Shown one piece after another: positions 15,539 through 23,384 of a DNA stretch of 64,000 nucleotides (positions are counted from its first letter, which is position 1; every line of letters starts with the position of its first letter). Under the pieces are notes generated by a model that was given only the letters and a program-made list of their open reading frames with translations, did no database searches and was not told the DNA's origin. The DNA comes from Carnobacterium_A sp049673005. Its GTDB lineage: Bacteria; Bacillota; Bacilli; Lactobacillales; Carnobacteriaceae. The stretch is taken from positions 19,377 to 83,376 of the forward strand of contig NZ_JBATXB010000033.1 of NCBI RefSeq assembly GCF_049673005.1, given 5' to 3'. Position numbers and translations under genes: made by a program.

Positions 15539-17266
15539 TTAATTTAATTTTGTATACTCTTCAACTAAACTAACAACTTCTTCAGCTGTATCACAATCAT
15601 TAATTGCTCTATCTGCTAATTCCGCCATTTTATTGGAATCTAAACGCTTCATCAAGCTTCTTGTTTTCAGAATGCTTGAAGCACTCATTGAAAACTCATC
15701 AAGACCAAGTCCCATTAACAAAGGTACAGCCGTTTGATCTCCTGCCATTTCTCCACACATACCTGTCCATTTTCCTTCTTTATGAGAAGCATCAATAACG
15801 TTCTTAATTAAACGTAAAATTGATGGATTATATGGTTGGTACAAATAAGAAACTCGTTCGTTCATACGGTCTGCTGCCATAGTATATTGAATCAAGTCAT
15901 TTGTTCCAATACTGAAGAAATCTACTTCTTTAGCAAATTTATCGGCAAGAACAGCTGCAGCAGGAATCTCAATCATGATACCGACTTCAATATCTTCTGA
16001 AACTGCTACGCCTTCATTTTTCAAGTTTTCTTTTTCTTCAAGCAACATAGCTTTCGCTTTACGGAACTCTCCTAAAGTTGCAATCATTGGGAACATAATA
16101 CGTAATTTACCAAAGACAGAAGCACGTAATAATGCACGCAGTTGAGTTTTAAACATTTCTGGCTCTGCTAAGCAAATACGGATTGCACGGTAACCTAAAA
16201 ACGGATTCATCTCATGAGGCAATGTTAGATAAGGTAGCTCTTTATCTCCACCGATATCCATTGTTCTAACAACAACAGCTTTATCTCCCATGCCTTCTAA
16301 GATTGTTTTATAAGCTTCAAACTGAGCATCTTCTGTTGGAAAGTCTGGTGAATCCATATAAAGAAATTCAGTACGGTATAATCCAATAGCTTCTCCGCCA
16401 TTATCTTTAACTCCTACTAAGTCTTTAGGTGTGCCAATATTAGCAGCTAGTTCAATATGTTTCCCATCTGCAGTATAGGTTTTTTCGTTTTTCAACTTAT
16501 TCCATTCTACTTTTTGGTCTTCAAATTGTTGAGCTTTTTCTTCGTAAAAAGAAATGTCCGCTTCATCCGGATGAACTAATACATCGCCTTCTAATCCGTC
16601 AACAATTATAATATCATTTTCTTTAACTAAATCTGTAATAGATTTAGTTCCAACTATTGCTGGAATTTCAAGAGATCGTGCCATAATTGCTGAATGAGAA
16701 GTACGTCCGCCAATATCCGTCACAAATGCCTTAACATATTTACGGTTTAGTTGAGCTGTGTCACTCGGAGTCAAGTCATGTGCGATAACGATTACTTCTT
16801 CATCAATCATTGATGGGTTAGGTAACCTTACCCCTAAAAGATGACTCAATACACGCTTAGTAACGTCTTTGATGTCAGCAGCACGTTCTTGCATGTAAGG
16901 ATTGTCTTCCATACCTTCAAAGATACCAATAAACATATCCGTTACTTCTTTAAGTGCGCTTTCAGCATTTACTTTATTATCGCTTATGTTACTTTCGATA
17001 CTCCCAATTAACTCAGGATCAGAAAGAACCATCAAATGTGCATCAAAAACTTGAGCTTCTTCTTCGCCTAAAGCTTCAGCAGCTTTAGTACGAATCAGCT
17101 CAAGTTCTTGAGTAGCTTTATTCAAGGCATTTTTTAAACGGTCTATTTCTGAATCAGAATTTTCAACTGAGGTTTTTTCGAAAGACAAATTGGGTTGAAC
17201 AAGAAGATAAGCTTTTGCTGTAGCAATGCCGTCACTTGCTGCGATCCCTTTTAATTTTTCAACCAT
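15539..17266 (-). CDS. ptsI: PTS enzyme I (phosphoenolpyruvate-protein phosphotransferase)
   Basis: First enzyme of sugar PTS transport; takes phosphate from PEP and passes it to HPr. 575 residues, normal length. The phosphohistidine motif is GGRTSHSAIMARSLEIPAIV (around His190), the PEP-binding barrel includes GLYRTEFLYMD and FFSIGTNDLIQYTMA, and the active cysteine is in GMCGEMAGD. Its ATG overlaps the ptsH stop in TAATG, so the two are translationally coupled. Confidence 0.97.
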   Translation of the reverse strand: MVEKLKGIAASDGIATAKAYLLVQPNLSFEKTSVENSDSEIDRLKNALNKATQELELIRTKAAEALGEEEAQVFDAHLMVLSDPELIGSIESNISDNKVNAESALKEVTDMFIGIFEGMEDNPYMQERAADIKDVTKRVLSHLLGVRLPNPSMIDEEVIVIAHDLTPSDTAQLNRKYVKAFVTDIGGRTSHSAIMARSLEIPAIVGTKSITDLVKENDIIIVDGLEGDVLVHPDEADISFYEEKAQQFEDQKVEWNKLKNEKTYTADGKHIELAANIGTPKDLVGVKDNGGEAIGLYRTEFLYMDSPDFPTEDAQFEAYKTILEGMGDKAVVVRTMDIGGDKELPYLTLPHEMNPFLGYRAIRICLAEPEMFKTQLRALLRASVFGKLRIMFPMIATLGEFRKAKAMLLEEKENLKNEGVAVSEDIEVGIMIEIPAAAVLADKFAKEVDFFSIGTNDLIQYTMAADRMNERVSYLYQPYNPSILRLIKNVIDASHKEGKWTGMCGEMAGDQTAVPLLMGLGLDEFSMSASSILKTRSLMKRLDSNKMAELADRAINDCDTAEEVVSLVEEYTKLN

Positions 17267-17532
17267 TACTCAGCTAAACCTTCTTTCTTCATTGTTTCTT
17301 CGATACTTGTGATTGCTTCTGCTTCATCAGTACCGTTTGCACTAATAACAACTTCTGCACCTTGGCCAACGCCTAATGACATTACACCCATGATAGATTT
17401 TAAGTTAACAGATTTACCTTTATACTCAAGGTTGATATCTGAGCTAAATTTGCTTGCTGTTTGCACCAATAAAGTTGCGGGACGAGCGTGAATTCCTGTT
17501 TCAGCTATTACGTGAAAATCGCGTTTTTCCAT
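17266..17532 (-). CDS. ptsH: Phosphocarrier protein HPr
   Basis: An 88-residue HPr. His15 lies in TGIHARPAT and the regulatory Ser46 in KSIMGVMSLG, the site phosphorylated by HPr kinase in low-GC Gram-positives for CcpA-mediated catabolite control. AAGGAG precedes the ATG. Cotranscribed with ptsI. A possible weak promoter (TTGTAG, 17 nt, TAACCT) lies at 17650-17678; I saw no convincing cre site. Confidence 0.97.
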   Translation of the reverse strand: MEKRDFHVIAETGIHARPATLLVQTASKFSSDINLEYKGKSVNLKSIMGVMSLGVGQGAEVVISANGTDEAEAITSIEETMKKEGLAE

Positions 17533-17722
17533 GATATTTGATCTCCTTTTAATAAAAAAATTTTTTTATGAGGGCTCTCTTTATCCACGAGTTAATAGAC
17601 ATTTATGCCTAAAGAACGCACTTTTTAAAAATAACCCTTTCATCTTCATAGGTTACCATTTTTAATAAGATTCTACAACTACTTTTAATCTTTTCTTAAT
17701 TGAATATTATTTTATTAACCTT

Positions 17723-17911
17723 TTATTCATTTGATTTATAGTAATAACTAACCTCTCCAAAATGATTTGCTTTACCAATAATTGAGTTTTTATCTGGATG
17801 ATTTAACCATATTTCTCTAAACTTCATAAAATCTTCTTTTTTAATAAGAATCTCATCTTTTTCTCCACTTATTAACTTTTCAATGTTTTCTTCAATTTGT
17901 CTGGTATCCAT
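17723..17911 (-). CDS. Small hypothetical protein, 62 residues
   Basis: Not recognised. The protein is charged and soluble, with an acidic-lysine N-terminal helix region (IEENIEKLISGEKDEILIKK), a FREIWLNHPDKNSIIG middle, and a tyrosine-rich end. It has no cysteine, signal peptide or membrane helix. A strong GAAGGAG ribosome site lies 11 nt before the ATG, which supports real translation. It is divergent from clpE and so close that the two share the control region; whether CtsR also affects it cannot be read. A C-terminal 'IGKANHFGEVSYYY' could be a small beta hairpin. Confidence 0.6.
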   Translation of the reverse strand: MDTRQIEENIEKLISGEKDEILIKKEDFMKFREIWLNHPDKNSIIGKANHFGEVSYYYKSNE

Positions 17912-17997
17912 TTAGTTGCTATCTCCTTCTAAAATCAATTTACAGTTAACAAGCGTAATTGTACTCCAACTTATTAGCAAAAGATAGAGCATTTCTC

Positions 17998-18026
17998 TTG
18001 AATGTCAGACAAGGTCAGTGTATAAT
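17998..18026 (+). promoter_or_regulatory. Promoter of clpE
   Basis: TTGAAT (17998-18003), 17-nt spacer, TATAAT (18021-18026). A CtsR box fills the spacer and a second covers the region just after the start site. Confidence 0.9.
18003..18019 (+). promoter_or_regulatory. CtsR operator, box 1
   Basis: Heptads TGTCAGA and GGTCAGT separated by CAA match the known CtsR layout of GGTCAAA-type direct heptads with a 3-nt gap. It lies between -35 and -10 of clpE. Confidence 0.85.
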
Positions 18027-18035
18027 AACCAAGAA

Positions 18036-18052
18036 GGTCAGGCAAGGTCAAA
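18036..18052 (+). promoter_or_regulatory. CtsR operator, box 2
   Basis: Heptads GGTCAGG (18036-18042) and GGTCAAA (18046-18052) with a CAA gap; the closer match of the two boxes. It lies just downstream of the predicted start point. Box centres are 33 bp apart, about three helical turns. Confidence 0.92.
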
Positions 18053-18107
18053 CAATGCCGACTTTTTATCTACCTAAAAATTTAAACAACGAAAGGTTGT
18101 GTGCTTT

Positions 18108-20324
18108 ATGTTATGTCAAAATTGTCATGAACAAAATGCAACCATCCATTTGTATACCAATATGGATGGTCAAAAAGGCCAATTAGATATCTGTCAAAAT
18201 TGTTACCGTATTTTAAAAGAAGCTAATAATCAAAATAATCGTCAGAACCCTCAAGATCCTTTTGGATTAGGTAATTTAGAAGAATTTTTCCGTTCAATAA
18301 ATTCTTCTAAACAGAGCAATCAAAATTTCCCTACTACTCAAAATAGCCAAGGTGGGGGGAATAAACGTCCTCCTACCAACAAAATAAGTGGTCTATTAAG
18401 TGAATATGGGACGAATTTAACTGATTTAGCTAGAAACGGCTCTATTGATCCAATTATTGGTCGAGATAAAGAGATAGAACGTGTAATTGAAATAGTGAAT
18501 CGTCGTACAAAAAATAATCCTGTTTTAGTTGGTGAACCAGGTGTTGGTAAAACTGCGGTAGTAGAAGGATTAGCTTTAAAAATTGTTAATGCTGAAGTAC
18601 CTCAAAAATTAATGAATAAAGAAGTTATCCAATTAGATGTCGCATCTTTAGTCCAAGGAACGGGCATACGTGGTCAGTTTGAAGAAAAAATGAAACAATT
18701 AATGGATGAAATGAAAAAAAATCCTCAAATTATTCTTTTTATCGATGAAGTACATGAAATTGTAGGTGCCGGTAGTGCAGAAGGAAGTATGGATGCAAGC
18801 AACATGCTTAAACCAGCTCTAGCACGTGGTGAACTTCAAATGGTTGGAGCGACTACTTTAAAAGAATACCGTTCTATTGAAAAAGACGCTGCACTCGAAC
18901 GTCGTTTGCAACCCGTTCGTGTAAATGAGCCCTCGGTTGAAGAATCTATTGATATTTTAAAAGGTATTCAGAGTAAATACGAGGATTATCACCAAGTAAC
19001 TTATAGTGATGAAGCAATAAAAAGTGCCGTTCTTTTATCAAATAGGTATATTCAAGATCGTTTCCTTCCAGACAAAGCTATCGATTTGCTTGATGAATCA
19101 GGTTCTAAAAAGAACTTAACTATTCAAATAATGGATCCTATGATCATTGAAGATAAATTGGCGGAAGCAGCTTCACAAAAACAAGCTGCCTTACAAGAAG
19201 AAGATTATGAAAAAGCTGCATACTATCGAGATCAAGCAATAAAGTTTGCCAATATGCGCGAAAAACAAACTATCCAATCACAAGAGCGACCCGTTGTAAC
19301 TGAAAAAGATATGGTCCATATCATTGAAACAAAAACAAGTATACCAGTTGGCGAACTTAAAGAAAAAGAACAAACACAGCTTCGCAACTTAGAAACTGAC
19401 TTACGCAAACACGTTATTGGACAAAATCAGGCAATTGAGAAAATCTCCAAAGCTATTCGTAGGAGTAGAATCGGTCTAAACAAGAAAAATCGTCCAATCG
19501 GCTCATTTTTATTTGTCGGACCCACAGGTGTAGGTAAAACAGAATTAGCTAAACAACTATCTCAAGAACTTTTTGGAAATAAAGAAGCTTGTATCCGTTT
19601 TGACATGAGTGAATACATGGAAAAGCACAGCGTTGCTAAGTTAATTGGATCTCCTCCTGGCTATATAGGATATGAAGAAGCTGGACAACTAACTGAAAAA
19701 GTTCGTCGCAACCCATATAGCATTTTATTATTAGATGAAATCGAAAAAGCTCATCCTGATGTTCTTCATATGTTCTTGCAAGTTCTTGAAGATGGTCGTC
19801 TAACGGACGCTCAAGGTCGTACAGTTAGTTTTAAGGATACTATCATCATTATGACTAGCAATGCAGGTACGGGTTCACTAGAAGCAAATGTAGGCTTTGC
19901 AGCAGCATCTAAGGGCAACCAAAAATCTGTGTTATCTCACTTAACCGATTTCTTTAAACCGGAATTTATTAATAGATTTGACGCTATAGTAGAATTCAAC
20001 TCTTTAGAACAAGAGCATCTACTTGTAATTATCGACTTAATGTTAAAAGACGTTAATGATATGATTAAAAGTCAAGGCATAAGTATAGAAGTAACTGATC
20101 TTGCTAAGAAAAAATTAGTAGATTTAGGATACGACTCTCAACTAGGAGCGCGACCTCTGCGTCGTGTTATTCAAGAACAAATAGAGGATCGTATTGCAGA
20201 TTTTTATATTGATTACCCTGAAATTAAGAATTTAGTCGTCTTAACTAATGATGAAGGTGATATTATTGTAACCTCTAAACAAGAGATTTCTGCAATAACA
20301 AATGCTAATCACAGCGCCAACTAA
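18108..20324 (+). CDS. clpE: ATP-dependent Clp protease ATPase subunit ClpE
   Basis: A 738-residue Hsp100 unfoldase that feeds ClpP under heat and protein-damage stress. The N-terminal zinc finger is typical of ClpE (CQNC at 3-6 and CQNC at 29-32). Walker A sites are GEPGVGKT (about 142) and GPTGVGKTELAKQL; Walker B FIDEVHEIVGAG and LLLDEIEKAHPD. A UVR-like coiled segment sits between the ATPase domains. The ATG at 18108 has GAAAGG 11 nt upstream; a GTG at 18099 is too close. Controlled by CtsR boxes. Confidence 0.97.
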   Translation: MLCQNCHEQNATIHLYTNMDGQKGQLDICQNCYRILKEANNQNNRQNPQDPFGLGNLEEFFRSINSSKQSNQNFPTTQNSQGGGNKRPPTNKISGLLSEYGTNLTDLARNGSIDPIIGRDKEIERVIEIVNRRTKNNPVLVGEPGVGKTAVVEGLALKIVNAEVPQKLMNKEVIQLDVASLVQGTGIRGQFEEKMKQLMDEMKKNPQIILFIDEVHEIVGAGSAEGSMDASNMLKPALARGELQMVGATTLKEYRSIEKDAALERRLQPVRVNEPSVEESIDILKGIQSKYEDYHQVTYSDEAIKSAVLLSNRYIQDRFLPDKAIDLLDESGSKKNLTIQIMDPMIIEDKLAEAASQKQAALQEEDYEKAAYYRDQAIKFANMREKQTIQSQERPVVTEKDMVHIIETKTSIPVGELKEKEQTQLRNLETDLRKHVIGQNQAIEKISKAIRRSRIGLNKKNRPIGSFLFVGPTGVGKTELAKQLSQELFGNKEACIRFDMSEYMEKHSVAKLIGSPPGYIGYEEAGQLTEKVRRNPYSILLLDEIEKAHPDVLHMFLQVLEDGRLTDAQGRTVSFKDTIIIMTSNAGTGSLEANVGFAAASKGNQKSVLSHLTDFFKPEFINRFDAIVEFNSLEQEHLLVIIDLMLKDVNDMIKSQGISIEVTDLAKKKLVDLGYDSQLGARPLRRVIQEQIEDRIADFYIDYPEIKNLVVLTNDEGDIIVTSKQEISAITNANHSAN

Positions 20325-20350
20325 GTCGATATTTTTAGCTATGTAGGAGG

Positions 20351-20374
20351 ATGTTTAGAATTAAATCTAGACAT
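20351..20374 (+). terminator. Probable terminator of clpE
   Basis: ATGTTTAGA (20351-20359) and TCTAGACAT (20366-20374) pair with one G-U, followed by TCTTTTACTT. An outer TATGTA/TACATA pair may extend it. Confidence 0.6.
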
Positions 20375-20434
20375 TCTTTTACTTACATATTTCTTTCGAT
20401 TATGTTCTGTCCGATATCGTTTAGTTAATATACT

Positions 20435-20463
20435 TTGAATTTACTACTTATTAATTATATAAT
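20435..20463 (+). promoter_or_regulatory. Promoter of the DUF1827 gene
   Basis: TTGAAT (20435-20440), 17-nt spacer, TATAAT (20458-20463). No CtsR box is present here, so this gene is not simply part of the clpE regulon. Confidence 0.85.
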
Positions 20464-20500
20464 AGTCTTAATATAGCAGATTTATAAAAGAGGTGAAAAA

Positions 20501-20782
20501 ATGAAGCTCATTGATGTTACAAATAGCCACATAGATTTAGTAACCGAGCAATTAGGGAATACTGATGCAAACTTTATTAAAGTTTATACATTAGGTCCAA
20601 CAACTGTAATTTTTTCGGGAGCTCCTACTCATGAAGATGTACTTTTATTAAACAAAAATCGCAACATTAAGAACGCTGAAATAAAATACGCTATCGATAA
20701 TATTTTAGAGACTACTATAGATCAAGTAGATATCATACACGCTCCTAACATCGTTGAATTATCTGTATTAGTAAAGCAATAA
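20501..20782 (+). CDS. DUF1827 family protein
   Basis: A 93-residue protein resembling the DUF1827 family of lactic acid bacteria, in which MKLI(D/N)VTNSH is a typical start. Function unknown. It is a small alpha/beta protein without membrane segment or cysteine. AGAGGTG precedes the ATG. It follows clpE, an arrangement I recall from other Lactobacillales, but it has its own promoter. Confidence 0.8.
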   Translation: MKLIDVTNSHIDLVTEQLGNTDANFIKVYTLGPTTVIFSGAPTHEDVLLLNKNRNIKNAEIKYAIDNILETTIDQVDIIHAPNIVELSVLVKQ

Positions 20783-20803
20783 TTTATTATTCTTATTTCT
20801 GAT

Positions 20804-20859
20804 AAAAACCAAAGCAAAAACCCTATATTTAAAAATATAGGGTTTTTGCTTTGGTTTTT
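20804..20859. terminator. Very long bidirectional terminator hairpin
   Basis: Arms of 27 nt (20804-20830 and 20833-20859) are perfectly complementary around a 2-nt centre, with AAAAA and TTTTT ends. It lies between the convergent DUF1827 and prfC genes and can end both transcripts. The arms are far longer than the 9-14 bp seen at most other terminators here. Confidence 0.9.
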
Positions 20860-20873
20860 CCTATTAAATAGTT

Positions 20874-22457
20874 TTAAAGTAAAGATTTTAATTCTACATT
20901 TGGATACTTATCTCCAAACCAGTGCATTGCAAATTGATTTTCAAATAAGAATAAAGGTTGATCATAACGATCCTTAACCAGTAAGTTTCTACTAGATGAC
21001 ATACTAGTATCTAATTGTTCTGGTTTAATCCAACGCGCAATTTTATTTCCCATTGGAGTCATTATTACTTCTGAATTGTATTCATGAAGCATTCTATATT
21101 GAAATACCTCGAATTGTAATTGACCTACAGCTCCCAAAATATAATCTTCCGTATGGAATGTTTTATAGAGTTGAATCGCACCTTCTTGCACTAACTGTTG
21201 AACACCTTTATGGAATGATTTTTGTTTCATTACATTTTTAGCTGAAACTTTCATAAAGATTTCAGGTGTAAATTGTGGTAATTTTTCAAATTCAACACTT
21301 TTTTTACCTTCAAAAATAGTATCTCCAATTTGGAAGTTCCCTGTATCGTATAAACCGATGATGTCTCCTGCAACAGCTTTTTGAACCATTTCACGACTCT
21401 CGGCCATAAATTGAGTTGAGTTAGATAACTTTATTTTCTTTTTCGTCCTAGCAAGAGTTACATCCATCCCACGTTCAAATTCACCCGAACAAATCCTGAT
21501 GAAAGCTATGCGATCGCGATGAGCAGGATTCATATTCGCTTGTATCTTAAAAATAAATCCTGAAAATTCATCATTTGTAGCCGGAATTTTATTGCCATCA
21601 ATATCTTTATGAGAAGATGGACTTGGCGCAAAGTTAAGAAAAGTATCTAAAAATGTTTGAACTCCAAAATTTGTTAATGCGGATCCAAAAAATACTGGAG
21701 TTAATTGACCATTTATAATCTTTTCTTCAGAAAATTCATTTCCAGCTTCATTTAATAATTCTATATCATCTAGAGCTTGATCATATAGAGAAGATTTTTT
21801 AATGGGGTGATCGCCTTCTATTTTACCTTCTGCATTTAACTCAACAATTTTTTCTCCATTTATCCCATTTATATCAGGATGATGGATTTCAATTCGCTTA
21901 TTATAATTATCGTATAACCCTAATAAACCTCTTCCCATTCCAATAGGCCAATTCATTGGATATGAGTCAATTTCTAAGACTTCCTCTAATTCTTCTAATA
22001 ATTCCAATGGTTCTTTACCATCACGGTCAAGTTTATTAATAAAAGTAAAAATTGGAATTCCACGCATACGACAAACTTGAAATAATTTTTTAGTTTGAGG
22101 TTCAATTCCCTTCCCACTATCAATAACCATAACTGCGCTATCTACAGCCATCAATGTTCTATAAGTATCTTCTGAAAAGTCCTCATGTCCTGGTGTGTCT
22201 AAAATATTTATTTTCTTTCCATGATACTCAAACTGCATAACTGAACTAGTAACTGAAATTCCACGTTGTTTTTCTATTTCCATCCAGTCAGAAGTTGCAA
22301 ATTTCCCTGTTTTTTTCCCTTTTACTGTTCCAGCTTGTCGAATTGCTCCACCAAACAATAATAATTGTTCAGTAATCGTTGTTTTCCCTGCATCCGGATG
22401 GGAAATAATTGCAAATGTTTTTCTTGATTCGACTTCGTCTTTTAATTTCTGTTCCAT
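20874..22457 (-). CDS. prfC: Peptide chain release factor 3
   Basis: A GTPase that removes RF1/RF2 after termination; 527 residues. G1 is SHPDAGKTT, G3 DTPGHEDFSEDT, G4 NKLDRDG; the C-terminal RF3 domain ends in MHWFGDKYPNVELKSLL. The ATG at 22457 has GAGGG 8 nt upstream, while the earlier ATG at 22472 has none. An isolated gene between terminators, with a 20-bp palindrome about 45-65 bp upstream. Confidence 0.96.
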   Translation of the reverse strand: MEQKLKDEVESRKTFAIISHPDAGKTTITEQLLLFGGAIRQAGTVKGKKTGKFATSDWMEIEKQRGISVTSSVMQFEYHGKKINILDTPGHEDFSEDTYRTLMAVDSAVMVIDSGKGIEPQTKKLFQVCRMRGIPIFTFINKLDRDGKEPLELLEELEEVLEIDSYPMNWPIGMGRGLLGLYDNYNKRIEIHHPDINGINGEKIVELNAEGKIEGDHPIKKSSLYDQALDDIELLNEAGNEFSEEKIINGQLTPVFFGSALTNFGVQTFLDTFLNFAPSPSSHKDIDGNKIPATNDEFSGFIFKIQANMNPAHRDRIAFIRICSGEFERGMDVTLARTKKKIKLSNSTQFMAESREMVQKAVAGDIIGLYDTGNFQIGDTIFEGKKSVEFEKLPQFTPEIFMKVSAKNVMKQKSFHKGVQQLVQEGAIQLYKTFHTEDYILGAVGQLQFEVFQYRMLHEYNSEVIMTPMGNKIARWIKPEQLDTSMSSSRNLLVKDRYDQPLFLFENQFAMHWFGDKYPNVELKSLL

Positions 22458-22501
22458 TTTAGTATCCCTCATTTAAATCATTATTTAGTAGTTTTGCTTA
22501 C

Positions 22502-22521
22502 TGGCATGTAGCTACATGTCA
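22502..22521. repeat. Near-perfect 20-bp palindrome upstream of prfC
   Basis: TGGCATGTAG (22502-22511) faces CTACATGTCA (22512-22521) with 9 of 10 pairs matching and no spacer; the central 14 bp CATGTAGCTACATG is perfect. TTGACA (22522-22517, minus strand) overlaps it as a potential -35, but no good -10 follows. It is shaped like an operator; the regulator is unknown. Confidence 0.45.
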
Positions 22522-22589
22522 ACACCCTTTTCTATTTTCACTCTTTTTTAGTATAATCTAAACAATTATAGCATACTCATCAAGATTTT

Positions 22590-23147
22590 TTATTTATTAT
22601 TGAAACCATATTTTCCTACATAATCTTTTATTGACCAGATATTTTTTTTATCTAGTTCCGCATTTTTCTCCGCTTCATTTAAATCATCGAGATAAATTTC
22701 TTGACCTTTTTCATAACCAACTCTTGCTAATCCTTCTGCAACAAGCTTTTCTTGAACTAGTTCCCCATCAGCAAATAGATAGGCTAGCGTACGTCCATAC
22801 TGATCTTCTTGTTCTTGAGTAGGTTCATATTCTAACGATAATTTTTTTCCTACCAAATATTCGGATAAAAATTCTTTCGACTCTTTGCCAAACGGCTGAG
22901 CTGAACCTGTTTTAGTTGTCGTACTTTCAGGAGTATCTATCAAAAGTAAACGCATTTTTTTATTTTCACCATTTCTATTAAACTCAATTGTATCCCCATC
23001 AATAACTCTCGTTAATTCTATCGCTATTTCTTTATCTTCAATTTCAGAATACGAATTTCCAGTTGAATAATCTGATACAACGTAACCTCCAGCTGAAGCA
23101 ATAAGAAGTGCTATTATACCAGAAAGTAGTTTTATATTTTTCTTCAA
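22590..23147 (-). CDS. Thermonuclease family protein (SNase-like), secreted or membrane-anchored
   Basis: 185 residues. An N-terminal hydrophobic segment (residues 6-24) after Lys-rich MKKNIK acts as signal peptide or anchor. The staphylococcal nuclease core is complete: RVIDGDTIEF (calcium Asp), MRLLLIDTPES (Arg, Asp), GKESKEFL and QYGRTLAYLFADG (second catalytic Arg). It should cut DNA or RNA outside the cell with calcium, like Bacillus YncB. Single gene. It may degrade DNA for nutrients or feed uptake, but no uptake genes adjoin. Confidence 0.88.
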   Translation of the reverse strand: MKKNIKLLSGIIALLIASAGGYVVSDYSTGNSYSEIEDKEIAIELTRVIDGDTIEFNRNGENKKMRLLLIDTPESTTTKTGSAQPFGKESKEFLSEYLVGKKLSLEYEPTQEQEDQYGRTLAYLFADGELVQEKLVAEGLARVGYEKGQEIYLDDLNEAEKNAELDKKNIWSIKDYVGKYGFNNK

Positions 23148-23325
23148 TTTCCCACATCCCTTTAAAAAAACCAGCTAAGCCTATTTTTCTATCTATTCTC
23201 ACAGCCAGAAATTCATTAGCCATGTTTAATTTTTATTATAATACAAAAAATATCTTGATGAAAGATGCAGTTAACTATTCTTTAACTAGGCGTGGTATGC
23301 TCTAGTCATTTTTCTTAAAAAAAGA

Positions 23326-23356
23326 GAGAGGAAAGGACTTTTAGTCCTTTCCTCTC
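23326..23356 (-). terminator. Terminator of nox
   Basis: GAGAGGAAAGGACT (23326-23339) and AGTCCTTTCCTCTC (23343-23356), perfect 14-bp stem with 3-nt loop and a T run on the minus strand. Confidence 0.92.
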
Positions 23357-23384
23357 AACAAGGTACTAAAAATACCCGTTATAC

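Noticed and set aside
17533..17722. cre site for CcpA upstream of ptsH
   Set aside because: No convincing TGWAANCGNTNWCA-like sequence found; only a weak promoter candidate.
17959..18186. 75-residue frame across the clpE promoter
   Set aside because: It contains the CtsR boxes and promoter and overlaps clpE in another frame; not a gene.
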